From Papaver somniferum (lineage: Eukaryota; Streptophyta; Magnoliopsida; Ranunculales; Papaveraceae): 64,000 nt of DNA. The first letter of the stretch is position 1. Each line of letters begins with the position of its first letter. The stretch is from assembly GCF_003573695.1 (NCBI RefSeq), contig NC_039363.1, positions 162,828,747 to 162,892,746 on the forward strand, in the 5' to 3' direction. Below are positions 32,260 through 45,373 of the stretch, one piece after another. The notes beneath the pieces were generated by a model. The model worked only from the letters and a program-made list of their open reading frames with translations, did no database searches and was not told the DNA's origin. Both the position numbers and the translations under genes were made by a program.

Positions 32260-34656
32260 TGTTAGAGCATAGCTCGGTCGACCTCGCATGCGTTGCTATC
32301 TCAAGTATGTTTGTCAATGTTAGTGATCAAAACTATGAGTCTTGATTTCTAGTCTACATAGCTAAGTCTCGGATTAGGATAGAAAAGTGTAGTTAAGCTC
32401 AAGGACTTCATGGAGATTCATCATACAACGACGAAGATCTATTCAATGAACCATGGAACTTCATCAACAAAAAGGTATGTGGAGACTTGAACTTATCTAT
32501 CACTCAAAAGTCTATCTCTTCTATCTCCTACTTCTTATGAGACAAAAGTCGTATGCTATATAGACTGGATCATACACATTTGATATTTCGAGCCGAGTAT
32601 ATCTCGCCTATCCATATCTCGAAATCATGTGTTGGTAAAGAATTTCGCTTTGATCAAGTTTATCTTCACCTAGTGACGAAAGTCATGAAAAGTTTCAATT
32701 ACTTTGATAATTGCTCTGACGTGAAACGGTCTGTGAATAACGGCTATATAACGTCCTATGAGAATGTCTCAATGATTGGAATGAGAGTTTAGATTACATA
32801 ACCATGTATTCCTTAATCCGAAGTTTTCTAACTTTGTTAATTGAGAGAAACCGGGGGAATTGGCTTTGCCAGGTCCGCGAACCCAGTCCGTGAACTGACG
32901 GAAGTTCTCTTACTAAGAATTTCTGCTGGGATTTTCCAAAAACTCGTTTCCGTGTTAGTCCACGAACTCAGTCCGTGAACTGGCGGAAGTCTCTTTGCCG
33001 AGATTTTCTCTGAGTTTGGAAAACTCTGTCGGTTGCCTTAAGTCCGCGAACTTGTTTGTGAGCTTAAGTGGTTATGATCTAAAGATGTGCTATGAACATG
33101 AAACTTAAATTACTAAGAAACGTTTTATGCAAACCGTGGCTATAAAGTTCATGAGTCGATTCAAATCGAAACGAATCATCTTTGTTTCAATTATGTCTTG
33201 TGAAGTTACATAAGATCTCATAGCAATTGAACAACTCTCTAACTAGTTCGTTTGAGTCAATTGAACTAGTTATGGTGAAGAATAACTAGGTTAATATGAA
33301 ATGCTCATATGGTTAACCTTTTGGGTTACTATGTTGAACCAACATACACGTACACGTTTGGGCACGATTTTCACAAACCCAGTAAACGTCTACCAAGTGT
33401 GTGTGACAATCTAAGTTTTCGATCTAACGGTTGAGAAATATGAATGTAAATCAGGTTTTCATCTAACGTTGAATATTGATTGCTTTGTAACTAAGGAAAA
33501 ACCCTGATTTGAAGGCTATATAAAGGAGACATCTAGCATTGTTCCAAACCAATCCCCACACGTCTGTGTGATACTAGTGCTCTCGCTAGAGTCGATTCTC
33601 CTTTAACCTTTGGTTTTCTTCTCTAAAACCAGGTTAACGACTTAAAGACTTCATTGGGATTGTGAAGCCAGACCGATACTATTTTTATCGTAGTTGTGTG
33701 ATCTGATCTTGCATCTTCTATCGTACGTGTACAATCTATTGATTGGCTTGAGATCGTGAGAGTTCTCCGATAGGAAAAATAAAGAAGTCACAAACATCTT
33801 CGTCTCACAGTTTGTGATTCCTCGACAAACCGCTTGTGTAGTCAAGAAGGATTTTTGAGAGGTGATTGATTAATCTAGGATGTTCTTCGGGAATATAAGA
33901 CCGAATTATCAATTGGTTCCTGTTCACCTTGATTTTATATCTTGAGACGGAACAAAACCTAGGGTTTTTCTGTGGGAGACAGATTTATCCTTTGATAGAC
34001 TTTTCTGTGTGAGACAGATTTGTTTATTATCAAGTCTGTGATTTTGGGTTGCAACAACTCTTGGTTCTGGGTGAGATCAGCTAAGGGAATCAAGTGCACA
34101 GTATCCTGTTGGGATCAGAGGCGTAGGAGTACAACTGTACCTTGGATCGGTGGGAGACTGATTGGGGTTCAACTATAGTCCATTCTGAAGTTAGCTTGGG
34201 GTAGGCTAGTGTCTGTAGTGGCTTAATACAGTGTGTATTCAATCTGGACTAGATCCCGGGGTTTTTCTGCATTTGCGGTTTCCTCGTTAACAAAACTTCT
34301 GGTGTCTGTGTTATTTCTTTTCCGCATTGTATATGTTATATAATTGAAATAATACAGGTTGTGCGTTCGTGATCATCAATTGGAAATCCGACCTTTGGTC
34401 GTTGATTGATATTGATTGATCCTTGGATATTGGTCTTTGGTACCGTCCAAGTTATTCCTTGTATTTGATAAAGACTCGCTATTGTTTTTAGCTTGAGTAA
34501 AAATCAAATCAAGAGAGAGATATTAACTCCTTGAGATACTTTTATCTAGATTGAGTCTGACTGTCTAGTTGATTCTCTAGCAAAGTATTTAGGAGTTAGT
34601 CCATAAAAATTGCTAAGTGAAATATTGGGTGGTGTTGTTAGACCCCCGCTTTTTCA
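32260..34656 (+). repeat. S3 3' LTR
   Basis: 2397 bases, uninterrupted, with the TATA box near 33517. It ends at the CATCC duplication (34657-34661). It is the best complete copy of this LTR type in the window. Confidence 0.92.
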
Positions 34657-34712
34657 CATCCTCACCAAGAAATGCCCTGCTATGTATACGGTGAGGGAAG
34701 CACAAGAGTTGG

Positions 34713-35174
34713 TGTAGTTGCAGGAAATCCTACACTACACCCCTTACAAGATTTCATTAACATTCAACTCATTTTAGATCAACAATCTTAATTTTATTGA
34801 TGAATCTTTGAACAATCTTACAAGGAAAGATAAAGGAATCAAGAATAACCATTGCTCTAGATTTTCTCTCTCCTATTTACTTGCTTTTCACTCAGAAAAA
34901 GATCACTCTCCTTCCTTTACAACTGAACGACTATTTATAGGGAAATACATAGTGGATGACAGCTAATCTGTCCTTTATTTTCGGATATGGCTTGCGACAT
35001 TCTCGCAACCTTACGAATGTTAATCTCGCAAACTCTCTTATTTTCGCAGAATCATCACATTTTTCTCATTTAGCTGACGTCATTTATTATGTCATTTCTG
35101 GAATTGTTCTGCGACGCTGTTGTGTTGTTGATAATTTCGCTGAGGCATTATTGCTGCGAGATTCTGATCCTACA
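34713..35174 (-). repeat. T2 3' LTR (minus orientation)
   Basis: 462 bases from TGTAGTTGCAGG to GATCCTACA on the plus strand. A TATAAATAG box lies on the minus strand at 34931-34940. The reverse complement matches the T1 LTRs. Confidence 0.88.
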
Positions 35175-35377
35175 TCTTGCCTCTTCTCATATCTTCTTTG
35201 CAAAGTAGAGAATGATGTGAGAAATGCCGCAGTTGTTCATGTCTTCATATTCCGCATTTATCACACGTATTCTTTCTTCCATTTGTTTCTTGACACGTCC
35301 TCTGTAACCGCTGCTTTTCAACCGCTCACGTCTTTTCGTCTTAATGGTGTTTATTTCTTCGAGGAAAAAATATCCTT

Positions 35378-37470
35378 TATAATTTCGCTAGGTCAGATTC
35401 TCGCAGGTCTCCCCATTCCTCTTTATGACCCAGATATTCCTCTGTTCTATGAAATTCTCGCTCACTCGGGATTTTCGCGAGCTATCTTCCAACTAAGTGG
35501 GGATTGTATCCGTCTGATGATAGAGTTTGCTAACCGTGGTGCTGTTAAATGATCTCTGTACTCCAAATAACTTAGGGATCCTAAATTTGCAGACCTGGAG
35601 ATAATTGCTGAGAAATACACAGTAGCGAGTTTCTTTGAAAATTATGAATTGATCTCCATGAAGAAAGAGAATACTCGCTGGGGTATTCGTTTGAAAAGGA
35701 TAGATAACATTGATGAAGCTAAAATACTCATGCAAGATATTGATTGGCATTATGGTAAGAACACAACTCCTCGCCAATCCAAAGATGATAAATGGTGTGT
35801 TTTTCCCCTGATGCTAAAAGGACCTTACATTGCTGGGTCAAATGTTCTTCCTGAGAATCTCGCTACCTATCAACCTTGGGTATTCTCTTGGTCCGAGAAG
35901 GAGAAAGAGGTATGTTTCTTCCAGCTTCGCTCACTTTATATTTCTTTATTTGTCTTTATTCTTTTGTTCGCTGACTCTTGCGACATTCTACAGATCCAAA
36001 AACTGAAAGATAGTTATAACAGGACTGGGAAAGCTAGTATCCTGTTAGCTCTTCGCTCATACACAGATGAGGTAAGAAATATTCTCTTATGATTTTAAAT
36101 AATATATTGTTGCCTCTATTTCTTATTTCTATCTGTTGTGTGAAGATTATTGCTGAAATAGATGAGTCTACCAATGTTTCGAAGATTGGTGATAAAGGCA
36201 AAGGTGATCTTCGCAGGGAAAGACCAACTGCTCCTCCTTCAAAGAAAAGAAAAGTCCGTTCTTCCTCTCCTTCAAATATTCCTTCTCATGAAAATTCCGA
36301 GAATGATGAGGATGATGAAGATAATGATGACCCTGCTGCAAATGAAGATTCTCCATCTGAATCTTCTATGGCTAAGCTCTCTGGCCTCTTTTCTGATTCT
36401 TTGCAAGGAATAGGAGATAGTCAATTTGCTAACACCTGTAAATCTCTCGCTACAATTTGCGATGTTCCTTTGCTGGATGGTGATAATTCTTTTCATGGAG
36501 TTTCTAGATCAGTGACTCCCAATTTCCTGCATTCTCTTAATAGTCTGGTATGCTTTCATCCTTTTATTTCTTCATTGTTGTAGTTCAAAATCTCTCTCTA
36601 TTTTAATACTTTTTATATTTTCTTGCAGGCTGGAAAAGCTTCTTTCGTTGTTGCTTTAGATCTAGAGAGGAGATGCGAAAATCTTAGAAAGAAGAATCTT
36701 CAATTTCGCACAAAGAATGAGGAATTGGAGGATGAAGTCAAATGTCTTCGCGAGAAAAACAAACAACTAGAAATTGATTCTTCTTCGTATAAGAACAAAA
36801 TCTCTAGTTTTCAGCAAGCTAATAATCAGCTCTATGGTATGTTACTTTTCTCCTTTCCTTTCATTCATTCAACATGTTGTTTAATCTTATTTAATTGATC
36901 CTTTTTGCAGACATTTATGGTCTTTCTGATGAAGCTACCATTCTTCGTTCATTTCCTAATGCCTTGGATAATGATACCCTTCTTGAGCGTCTTAATAAAT
37001 CTTTAAATAGTTTCTCAAATGATAAAATTTCATCTCTTTCCCTGAATGAACTAAGATCCAAATTTCGCCTCTTAGAAATTGACTATAGATCTAGTTTAGG
37101 TTTAGACAACCGATTTATGCGTCTCTTTCTTAATTTTAAAGAGAAAATCAATGAGTTGAGAACCAAAATTAGCAGTCTCATAGATGATAAGGATCGCATC
37201 TCTGATCAAGGTGCTAAGGCTTTGGCGAAATTCCAAGAGACCCTTCTTGAAGTTCAACTTGAATGAGATGAAGCTAGCCGCAAGAATACCGAGCTCTGTG
37301 ACAGAGAAAACCAAATTCGTTCTCGCCTTCTTATAAGTAATGAGGATGAATTCGCTTGGGCTGCGAAAATCTTAGATGATGCCAGAAAAGATTTAGGTGT
37401 AAATGTTAGTCTCCAAGTTGAGCATACAGCCTTGATTAGAGATATGATTTCTGACAGAGAAGGTTATTAA
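35378..37470 (+). pseudogene. T2 antisense gene, at least five exons, start lost
   Basis: Exons by comparison with T1 and by GT-AG sites: about 35378-35909, 35994-36071, 36146-36547, 36629-36836 and 36911-37470. The N-terminal domain (SLGQILAGLP to YQPWVF) is followed by an acidic, Ser/Pro-rich linker with a basic KKRK patch. After that come two coiled-coil exons. The promoter-proximal segment and first codons present in T1 are deleted here. Stops occur at 35550 (TGA), near 35571 (TAA) and 37264 (TGA), and the last T1 exon is missing. Known: extra, often antisense ORFs occur near the 3' end of Tat-lineage gypsy elements. The N-terminus may relate to the putative gypsy-type transposon domain (PF04195), which I cannot confirm. 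Confidence 0.7.
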
Positions 37471-37763
37471 TTGTTCTCCAATACTAATCTTTTGTTTCTT
37501 ATGAATTTTCATCAAGTTATTAATTGATTTCCTTTTCTCTAGTGGCTATATTTTCGCAATATTCATAATTTCTCTTCCATCGTTATCTCTTGCTTCTTCT
37601 AACAATAGTTAGTTGTTCTGATGCATTTCTTCTTCTAGCCATTTCTTCAATATTAATGAATTGCAAGAGATTATGTAAAATTCTTACTCAATCACTCCAA
37701 ATCTTCACAAATCTCAATATTAATCTTCAAATTTTTCTAGAATAATCTTCAATCTTCAACCCG

Positions 37764-37781
37764 TCCCTGTTTCTAGCGCCA
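37764..37781 (-). promoter_or_regulatory. Primer binding site of T2
   Basis: The minus strand reads TGGCGCTAGAAACAGGGA three bases after the LTR, identical to T1. Confidence 0.85.
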
Positions 37782-37784
37782 TTA

Positions 37785-38238
37785 TGTAGTTGCAGGAAAT
37801 CCTACACTACACCCCTCACAAGATTTCATTAACATTCAACTCATTTTAGATCAACAATCTTAATTTTATTGATGAATCTTTGAACAATATTATAAGGAAA
37901 GATAAAGGGATCAAGAATAACCACTGCTCTAGATTTTCTCTCTCCTATTTACTTGCTTTTCACTCAGAAAAAGATCTCTCTCCTTCCTTTACAACTGAAC
38001 GACTATTTATAGGGAAATACATAGTGGATGACAGCTAATCTGTCATTTATTTTTGGATATGGCTTGCGACATTCTCGCAACCTTAAGAATGTTAATCTCG
38101 CACACTCTCTTATTTTCGCAGAATCATCACATTTTTCTCATGATTTTAGCTGACGTCATTTCTGGAATTATTCTGCGACGTTGTTGTGTTGTTGATAATT
38201 TCGCTGAGGTGTTATTTTTGCGAGATTCTGATCCTACA
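37785..38238 (-). repeat. T2 5' LTR (minus orientation)
   Basis: 454 bases. Compared with the other T2 LTR it carries small deletions and substitutions near its 38238 end. It is flanked by GTTGG. Confidence 0.88.
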
Positions 38239-38316
38239 GTTGGGGCGCACAGATTATGTTCGGTAAGGCTGTAGAATTCAATTGGGTTCTTCTAAAAAGG
38301 TATGACTATAAACTTG

Positions 38317-41300
38317 TGTAGATGGGGAAAAACGATTTGCTGGTTTTTAAGGAATTGAGGATACGACCGCGCGTAGGAGACTCCTCGAACCGAGCGAAAT
38401 GTTAAACCTCACACAGATGCACCGCTGCAAAGGGGGTGCTTTAGATTCGAGAGATCAATCTGTAGTACTCCGGCCTAAATCAAGACAATGACCGTTCCAG
38501 AGTAAATTCGGTCATAAGAGAGGATGGGTTGATCTGTAGGAGGGAAGCTGATAAATGTGTGGAATTGGTAATCAAAGATTGTGGTGTGTGAATTCTGAAT
38601 ACGATAAGCTCTGAGTGATTGAAATTGCTCAATTGAGAATAGTTGCTCAATTGATGAGTTGATGATCTCGTGTTGTCAGTTTCACGTGAGATTGATGATA
38701 CCGATGATGATTCAATCACGATTTTGAGACTTATTTATATTGTTGTAATTGTAGACACCATGATTCCATGAAGTGTGATAGTTGATGGAATCAAGGAGTG
38801 GGGAAGTGGAGATCGTGTTTGAAACCAGTTGCTCAACGTGTGGAGACTTGGTCGATTTTCCACCCACTACCTCGTGAATTTCTTCAACTGATTGCACGAC
38901 TTGCTCACATTCCATCGTGTGTTTCAACACATGTGTCGTAGACCGCCAGACCAAAACCCTAAGTGATATCCCCCCAAGTGACACGATTGACGTCTCGTGG
39001 TTTGTTAGTCAATTAATGACTTCGTGGTTTGATGGGACGATGAGTCCATGTAGTTGCTGAGTTGAACATGATGTTCTGAAACTCATGAATTGAACATGTC
39101 ATGAGACTGAGGTATAGTTCTTACGATGAAGTGAGAAAGTATTGCTCATTCGATGGATCGTTGAATATTGATTGTTGAACCAATATTCCTTGGTTTGAGC
39201 AAATATTTATCATCTGAGAAAGTGTTGCTCATGTGATGAATTGTTGAATATTTGATCGTCTGAGCAAGTGTTGCTCATCTGATGGATTATTGGCAGCGTG
39301 ACCAAAATATTAATTAAAGTACTGGTTGTTGAACCGAGCATAATTAATAAGATTAATGACCATGAGGTCGTCGTAAAATTATTAAGGTTGGAATCTGGAA
39401 TGATGACCCTTGGATTCAGAAACCCTAATTTGATCAATTGATGATCAATTCATGGTTCGTCGGAATTTTAACCATGGGACGAAGGAGGGAGCGACTACAT
39501 GGGACCGTGGATCAACCATGTAGTGTCCATATGCTCACGTGAGCAAAATACGAAGAACTCCTGAAGAGTTGACGATTTGTTGGTGGAAGAATGATTAAAT
39601 GTTGGCTTAATCATTTATCCAAAATGCACGTCTTAGGTGAGAAAACCTAATTAATTATGACGAGGCGAGGGACCGACCATGGAGTCATGAAACCGGCCCT
39701 GGGTTGTCATGTGACCGCCTGACGATCACTTCATGAAAATCCAAAGTGTTTGTAAGAGTTTTGGACCTAATACGAGCAATTGTGCAAATTAGGTCAAAAC
39801 TGTGAAAATTGATGGGACCGGCTTCCGTGAGCCAAAGAGCCAATCTTAGTCAGTCAAGATAGCGTCCTCGTGTCCCCAAGGTGTCCGCGTCTCAGTCCTG
39901 AGAATTTTGATATTTTCTGGCGTGCAATCGAGCATCCATTCGAGAAAATATGCCAAAATTAGGGTTTCGACGAAACTGAGGAAAACACCATGAGATGATG
40001 AAAAATCATTATAAAATAAGGAATGAGGAGGCGTGGGACCGCCGTGGTCAAGGCATGGTCGGCCGGTCATGACCACGGTCTCGTGGTGCCTTTTCCTTAA
40101 TTTTATAATATTTTGATGATTTTATGAAAAATTCATGAATTTTGAGAAATTTGATGAATTTTGGGAGTTTCCATGAATTGAAGGAGTTTTCATGAGTTCA
40201 AGGAAGCAAAAAATATTAAAATAATAAAAATAAGGGCGTGTGGGACCGTGGAAGGCATGGTCGGACGGCTAGGACCCGGTCCCACGAGTTTCCCTAATTT
40301 TATAATATTTTGATGATTTTATGAAAAATTCATGGATTTTGAGAAATTTGATGAATTTAGGGAGTTTCCATGAATTGAAGGAGTTTTCATGAGTTCAAGG
40401 AAGCAAAAAATATTAAAAATAAGGGTGTGTAGGACCATGGAAGGCATTGCCGGCCGGCTAGGGCCTGGTCCCACGAGTTTCCCTAATTTTATAATATTTT
40501 GATGATTTTATGAAAACTTCATGAATTTTGAGAAATTTGATGAATTTAGGGAGTTTCCATGAACTGAAGGAGTTTTCATGAGTTCATGGAAGCAAAAAAT
40601 ATAAAATAATAAAAACAAGGGCGTGTGGGACCGTGGAGGCATGGCCGGCCGGCTTGGGCTCGGTCCCACGAGTTTTCATAATTTTTTAATATTTTTTAGG
40701 TATTTTTGATGATTTGAGGGAATTTTTCCTAATTTGAGAGAAATACCATGGAATCAAGGAATTTGATGAATTCAAGGAAAACTAATAATAAAATAATAAA
40801 ACAAAGGGGTGTGTGGGACCGGCTAGGGAATGGCCGGCCGGCCAAGGCCCGGTCCCACAAGTTTTCATAATTTATATTATTTATTATTATTTGATGATTT
40901 GTGCAAAAATACCATGAATTCAAGGGTTTTTTTCATGAAATTAGATAAATCATAATAAATAATAAGGAACCGTGGATGTGGGGCCGGTTGGGACCAAGGC
41001 ATGGCCGGTTGGCCAATCGCCATGCCCCACACTCCTTTCCTTAATTTTATATTATTTTTTATGGATTTATGGAAGTACCATGAAACCGAGGAGTTTCCTC
41101 GAGACGAAGGAGATTTGATAAAACGAGAGGATTTTCATCAAATCATGGAAAATAATAAAATGCATTAAAAATATAAAACTGGCATGGGATTGACCACGAC
41201 ACGGTCGGTCGGTCGTGTGTCCGTTCTCCCAGCACCCTGGTCAATATTTTTAATTATTTATTATTTCCTTCTCTATTTTGCATAGGTTCATCGTTTCGTT

Positions 41301-42178
41301 GTATTTTGAAATACTCGTTCGTGTGGTGACTGTTAGTGTATCATCGTTGAATACACCTTCACCATTTGAATCGGGGCTTACTTAGAGGTAGCTCAGACGC
41401 CCGGTTATTGATTATTTATTACTAATTGTGGAATTCAGTGGAGAATAATTCACAAAACTGAGTAATAAGATGTTTATTATTAATTCATAGGATCAGCCGA
41501 GGATTCGACTACGAATTCAGAATAATAAAGTGAGCATTACCATTCCATGGGATCGTAGATTCGACCATAGAATCAGAGTAATTAAGGTTTATCTATTACC
41601 ATTTATGAAACCAGTTGTGGATTCGATCATGAAATCAGAGTAATGAGATAATATAGCTATTGCTATTCTATGAGATCAAGTCATGGATTTGATCATAGAA
41701 TCAGAACAATTTTTATTGTCATTCCATGGGACCAGTCGTGGATTCGACCATGGAATAGGAGCGATTGCAATTAGGAATAATTAACTTTGTGGCTCTATAC
41801 TAGCAGAGAAAGCTGTCTAGGAGCATTAATTATCCTGATACGAGCTTGCCCATAAGTCATATCCTTTATATAGTCAGGGTAAACTTGTTGTTTGTTCCTG
41901 AAGACGTCATCGCTCTATACTAGCAGAGCAAGATGTCTAGGAGCCGTCCATCTCGTGATGCTATATAGAAATAATCACTGAAATTATTCAGTATTCATGA
42001 GATATGTCGTTGTCCAGTCGTGAGACTACATATCTACATGTAATCTGAGAGAAAGTACTCTCCGTTGAGAATTCGATGAGAGACCCGTGTCTCGATACTC
42101 ACGTCTGATTGATGAATCAGAGCTTCGTATAATTATGAGTTTACAAATTTAGCCTTTGTCGAAAATCCACCATCTACA
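38317..42178. mobile_element. X2: solo-LTR-like element, inverted relative to X1
   Basis: It begins TGTAGATGGGG and ends CCACCATCTACA, a perfect 9-bp terminal inversion, flanked by ACTTG (38312-38316 and 42179-42183). At 3.9 kb it is longer than X1, partly through more tandem units. It has no ORF, PBS or polypurine tract. Confidence 0.75.
39785..41245. repeat. GC-palindrome tandem array in X2
   Basis: About eight units at intervals of 160-240 bases. Each has a GTGGGACCG...CGGTCCCACGAG core with GGCATGGCCGGCCGGC-like centres. The spacers repeat TGAATTTTGAGAAATTTGAT and TTCATGAGTTCAAGGAAG. Adjacent middle units are closely similar. Confidence 0.8.
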
Positions 42179-42183
42179 ACTTG

Positions 42184-44290
42184 ATCAATTTTTGGGTTTA
42201 TAATAATCCATGTACCTTTCTTATCGTTCATTTCTACCTAACTTGATCTGTGTTTGAGGTTCTCAAACGTTTAGGTTTGAAAATAGTAGTTTGGGATGTT
42301 TGGACTTCATGGTACACCTACCAGGTATGCTTACCATCATTTAAAATCAAAATCCAGGGGTTTAACTTCGAAAACCCAGTTTGCAAACTTTTTTAGTTAC
42401 GAAAAAACGTTTGCAAACCCGTATGCATACTTGACGTCGATATTCGGTAAACTTGTCTTGGCCGTAACTTCTTCGTACGAACTCGGATTGACCTCATTAT
42501 TTTTGCAATCTCTTCCTCTTTGAATTTTATTTAAAATGGAGATGAGAAACCTTGAATTTGGATGAGTTAAGATTGGTATTTGTCCTGTCTCTTGTTTTTG
42601 AGTATTTTGCTCCGTTACGTTGCACTTGTTCAACTTCTCTTGAACTTGGGCACTTGGATTCTTGGAATACTCTTCTAAGATAATTTTTAGCTTTTACAAG
42701 AATGTTATTGGTGAATCAAAAAGAAGGAAGTTCAAGAATGGAAAGTAGTACGCAGTGTTATGGAATTCTTGAATGTTCACAATCATCCTTTGTGAACTAT
42801 GGTGCATAGTCGTTATTGGCTTTGTATGTTCTTCTTTGTTAAGAAAATCTTTTTATATGCCTTTGGTAGCTATTATTGGTGTAAATCCATGCGAAAAAGA
42901 TTGATTCTACCCTATAAGGACAAATCATCTTGTATGTGCATTACGAGTTTTTCTTGTTGCCTAAGAAACTTCTTATGAGAATTTATTCTTATTTTTGAGA
43001 AGGATTACTAGAGTTTGGAATAACCATTATTGTGATTACACATAGCTATGTCCAACGTTTTCATCTTCATTTTTTTAGATTTATTGGTTTAAATTCTAAA
43101 TTTGTTTGGAAGATGATTTTTGCAGTATTAATCCTTATGGTTTTATATATTGCAATATTGTTATGCGATATGTGTGTTTACGTCCGTGAACTATGTTGTC
43201 CCATATTTTGTCAAAAGTAAAGTCATTCACGATCGGTATTCATGTATTGATTTAAGGATGAATAGACTTTTGACATATACAAAAGTTAAGCCTATATTGT
43301 CAATCTTTGACGGAAGATAGGTTAAAATCTTTTGTATCCAAGGATTATTGCTATTGTATATCCTTGTGCAAAAGAATGAATCCTTGTGTATTCCACGGTA
43401 TTGATCTTCATTGATCCATCTTTTTGTATTACTGTGATGCTCCGTGATGTGTCTTATGTTGAGCACGATACAACTAAGTTGATTATTTTTGATTAGCTCG
43501 GTTGGTTGTTCCGTAAAGTACGTTATGTTAGCATTTAGAACTAAATTAATCATCTTCTTGGTTATTTAGTTATTACTACACAATTTTTCTTGTGTTGAGT
43601 ATATGAACGATTAAGCCAATCACTATCTTGTATGGTTATCTTAGTCGTTGCTCCGTAAGCTTACTTATGTTGAGAACAATGAATTAAATTGGTCACTTTT
43701 GTGGTTAATTTGGCTATGTATTCTGATTAAATTAATCTTGGGTTTTCTTGTGATTAATTTGATTGAGTTTTGGATATAAAAATCATTCTCATGGTTCTGG
43801 TGTCCAACAAAAATCCTTCTTTTCTCTTGAAATTAAGGTCGCTCGTTGTTGTTCTTTCGGGAATGACATAAAATGGGGGAGAGTTATTTTGAATTTGTGC
43901 TTAATGGTCATATCTTGAGGGGTGTGCGGTTGTGGAATTTTAGATGGGTTATCTTGTATCTTTAAACTCCTTGATGAATGTTGTTAGCTTCGGCTATATG
44001 ATTGTATCTAAATAAGATGATGTGTGTTTATTTCTCTCAGTCATGAAATGTCTCTTACGGAAATTTCATTATGATCCCGTTCTTGTACCTTTGCCAATTT
44101 TATTGACAAAAAGGGGGGGGGGGAATTAATATGTAGTTCACACTACAAATACATATGCTTTTAGGATCATTGTGTAAGGGGGAGTGGTTTTCATGTGAGA
44201 TGGAGTATTGACTAAGGGGGAGTGATACATATCACCATAGTATTATTGTTGAAGTTGTGATACAATTGGACTTTGATACTGTGTAATAAT
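42184..44290 (+). other. S2 interior, 3' part: non-coding, repeats and purine tracts
   Basis: It continues the S2 interior after X2. From about 43020 it matches the S3 interior from 30515: the same CACATAGCTAT segment, the degenerate tandem array (43440-43760) and the purine words near 43873, 44111, 44176 and 44213. One of these holds a run of 11 G (44113-44123). I see no ORF worth calling. Confidence 0.65.
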
Positions 44291-45373
44291 TGAAAAAGCG
44301 GGGGTCTAACAACACCACCCAATATTTCGCTTAGCAATCTGTATGGACTAACTCTGAAATACTTTGCTAGAGAATCAACTAGACAGTCAGATTCAATCTA
44401 GATAAAAAGTATCTCAAAGAGTTATTATCTCAATCTCTCGATTTGATTTCTACTCAAGATAAAATCAATAGTGAGTCTTTATCAAAGAGAGATAACTTGG
44501 ACGGTACCAAAGACCAATATCCAAGGATCAATCAACTACAATCAACAACCAAAAGTTGGATTAAAGAAATTGATGATCACGAATGCACAACCTGTATTAT
44601 TTCTATTATATAAAATATAATGCGGAAAAGAAATAACACAAACACCAGAAGTTTTTTTAACGAGGAAACCGCAAATGCATAAAAACCCCGGGACCTAGTC
44701 TAGATTGAATACACACTGTATTAAGCCGCTACAGACACTATCCTACTCCAAGCTAACTTCGTAGATCTATAGTTGAACCCCTAACAATCTCCCACTGATA
44801 CAAGGTACAGTTTTACTCCTACGCCTCTGATCCCAGCAGGACACTGCGTACTTGATTCCCTTTGCTGATCTCACCCACAACAAAGAGTTGCTGCAACCCA
44901 AAATCACAGACTTGACAATAAACGAATCTGTCTCACACAGAAAAGTCTATCAAAAGGATAAATATTTCTCCCACAGATAAACGCTAGGGTTTGTTCCGTC
45001 TTTAGATATAAAATCAAGGTAGCAAGAACCAATTGATAATCCGGACTTATATTCCCGAAGAACAGCCTAGATTAATCAATCACCTCTCTACAATCCTTCC
45101 TGACTACACAAGCAGATTGTCGAGGAATCACAAACAGTGAGACGAAGATGTTTGTGACTTCTTTATCTTGCCTATCGGAGAACTCTCACGATCTCAAGCT
45201 AATCAATCGATTGTACTCGTATGATAGAAGATGCAAGATCAGATCACACAACTACGATAAAAGTAGTATCGGTCTGGCTTCACAATCCCAATGAAGTCTT
45301 TAAGTCGTTAACTCGAGTTTAGAGAAGAAACTCAAGAGTTAATGGAGATCGACTCTAGCGAGAGCACTAGTAA
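44291..45373 (-). repeat. S4 3' LTR, part before T1
   Basis: It starts TGAAAAAGCGGGGG and ends at the AGTAA duplication (45369-45373) of T1. Confidence 0.88.

Larger units (their letters stand above)
15677..34656 (+). mobile_element. S3: sirevirus-like non-autonomous element inserted in S2
   Basis: It starts TGTTAGAGCATAGC, ends GCTTTTTCA and is flanked by CATCC at 15672-15676 and 34657-34661. The 5' LTR is split by X1 (16230-26509). The interior (28394-32259, 3.9 kb) has the iMet PBS, a decayed ORF, a small second ORF, repeat-rich non-coding DNA and a polypurine tract. No pol genes. Confidence 0.9.
34713..38238 (-). mobile_element. T2: gypsy derivative reduced to LTRs plus an antisense gene (minus)
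   Basis: LTRs at 34713-35174 and 37785-38238, flanked by GTTGG (34708-34712 and 38239-38243). The PBS complement at 37764-37781 and the purine tract beside 35175 show a minus-strand element. The 2.6-kb interior contains only the antisense gene, which therefore runs on the plus strand. Gag, protease and pol are absent. T1 (45374-54283) is a longer relative. Confidence 0.9.

Noticed and set aside
35493..35777. Minus-strand ORF opposite the T2 antisense gene
   Set aside because: It is the shadow of the plus-strand exon, whose protein matches the T1 exon.
44101..44130. Possible 3' LTR boundary at the 11-G run
   Set aside because: No LTR start follows; S3 has the same internal purine word at 31841, well before its real polypurine tract.
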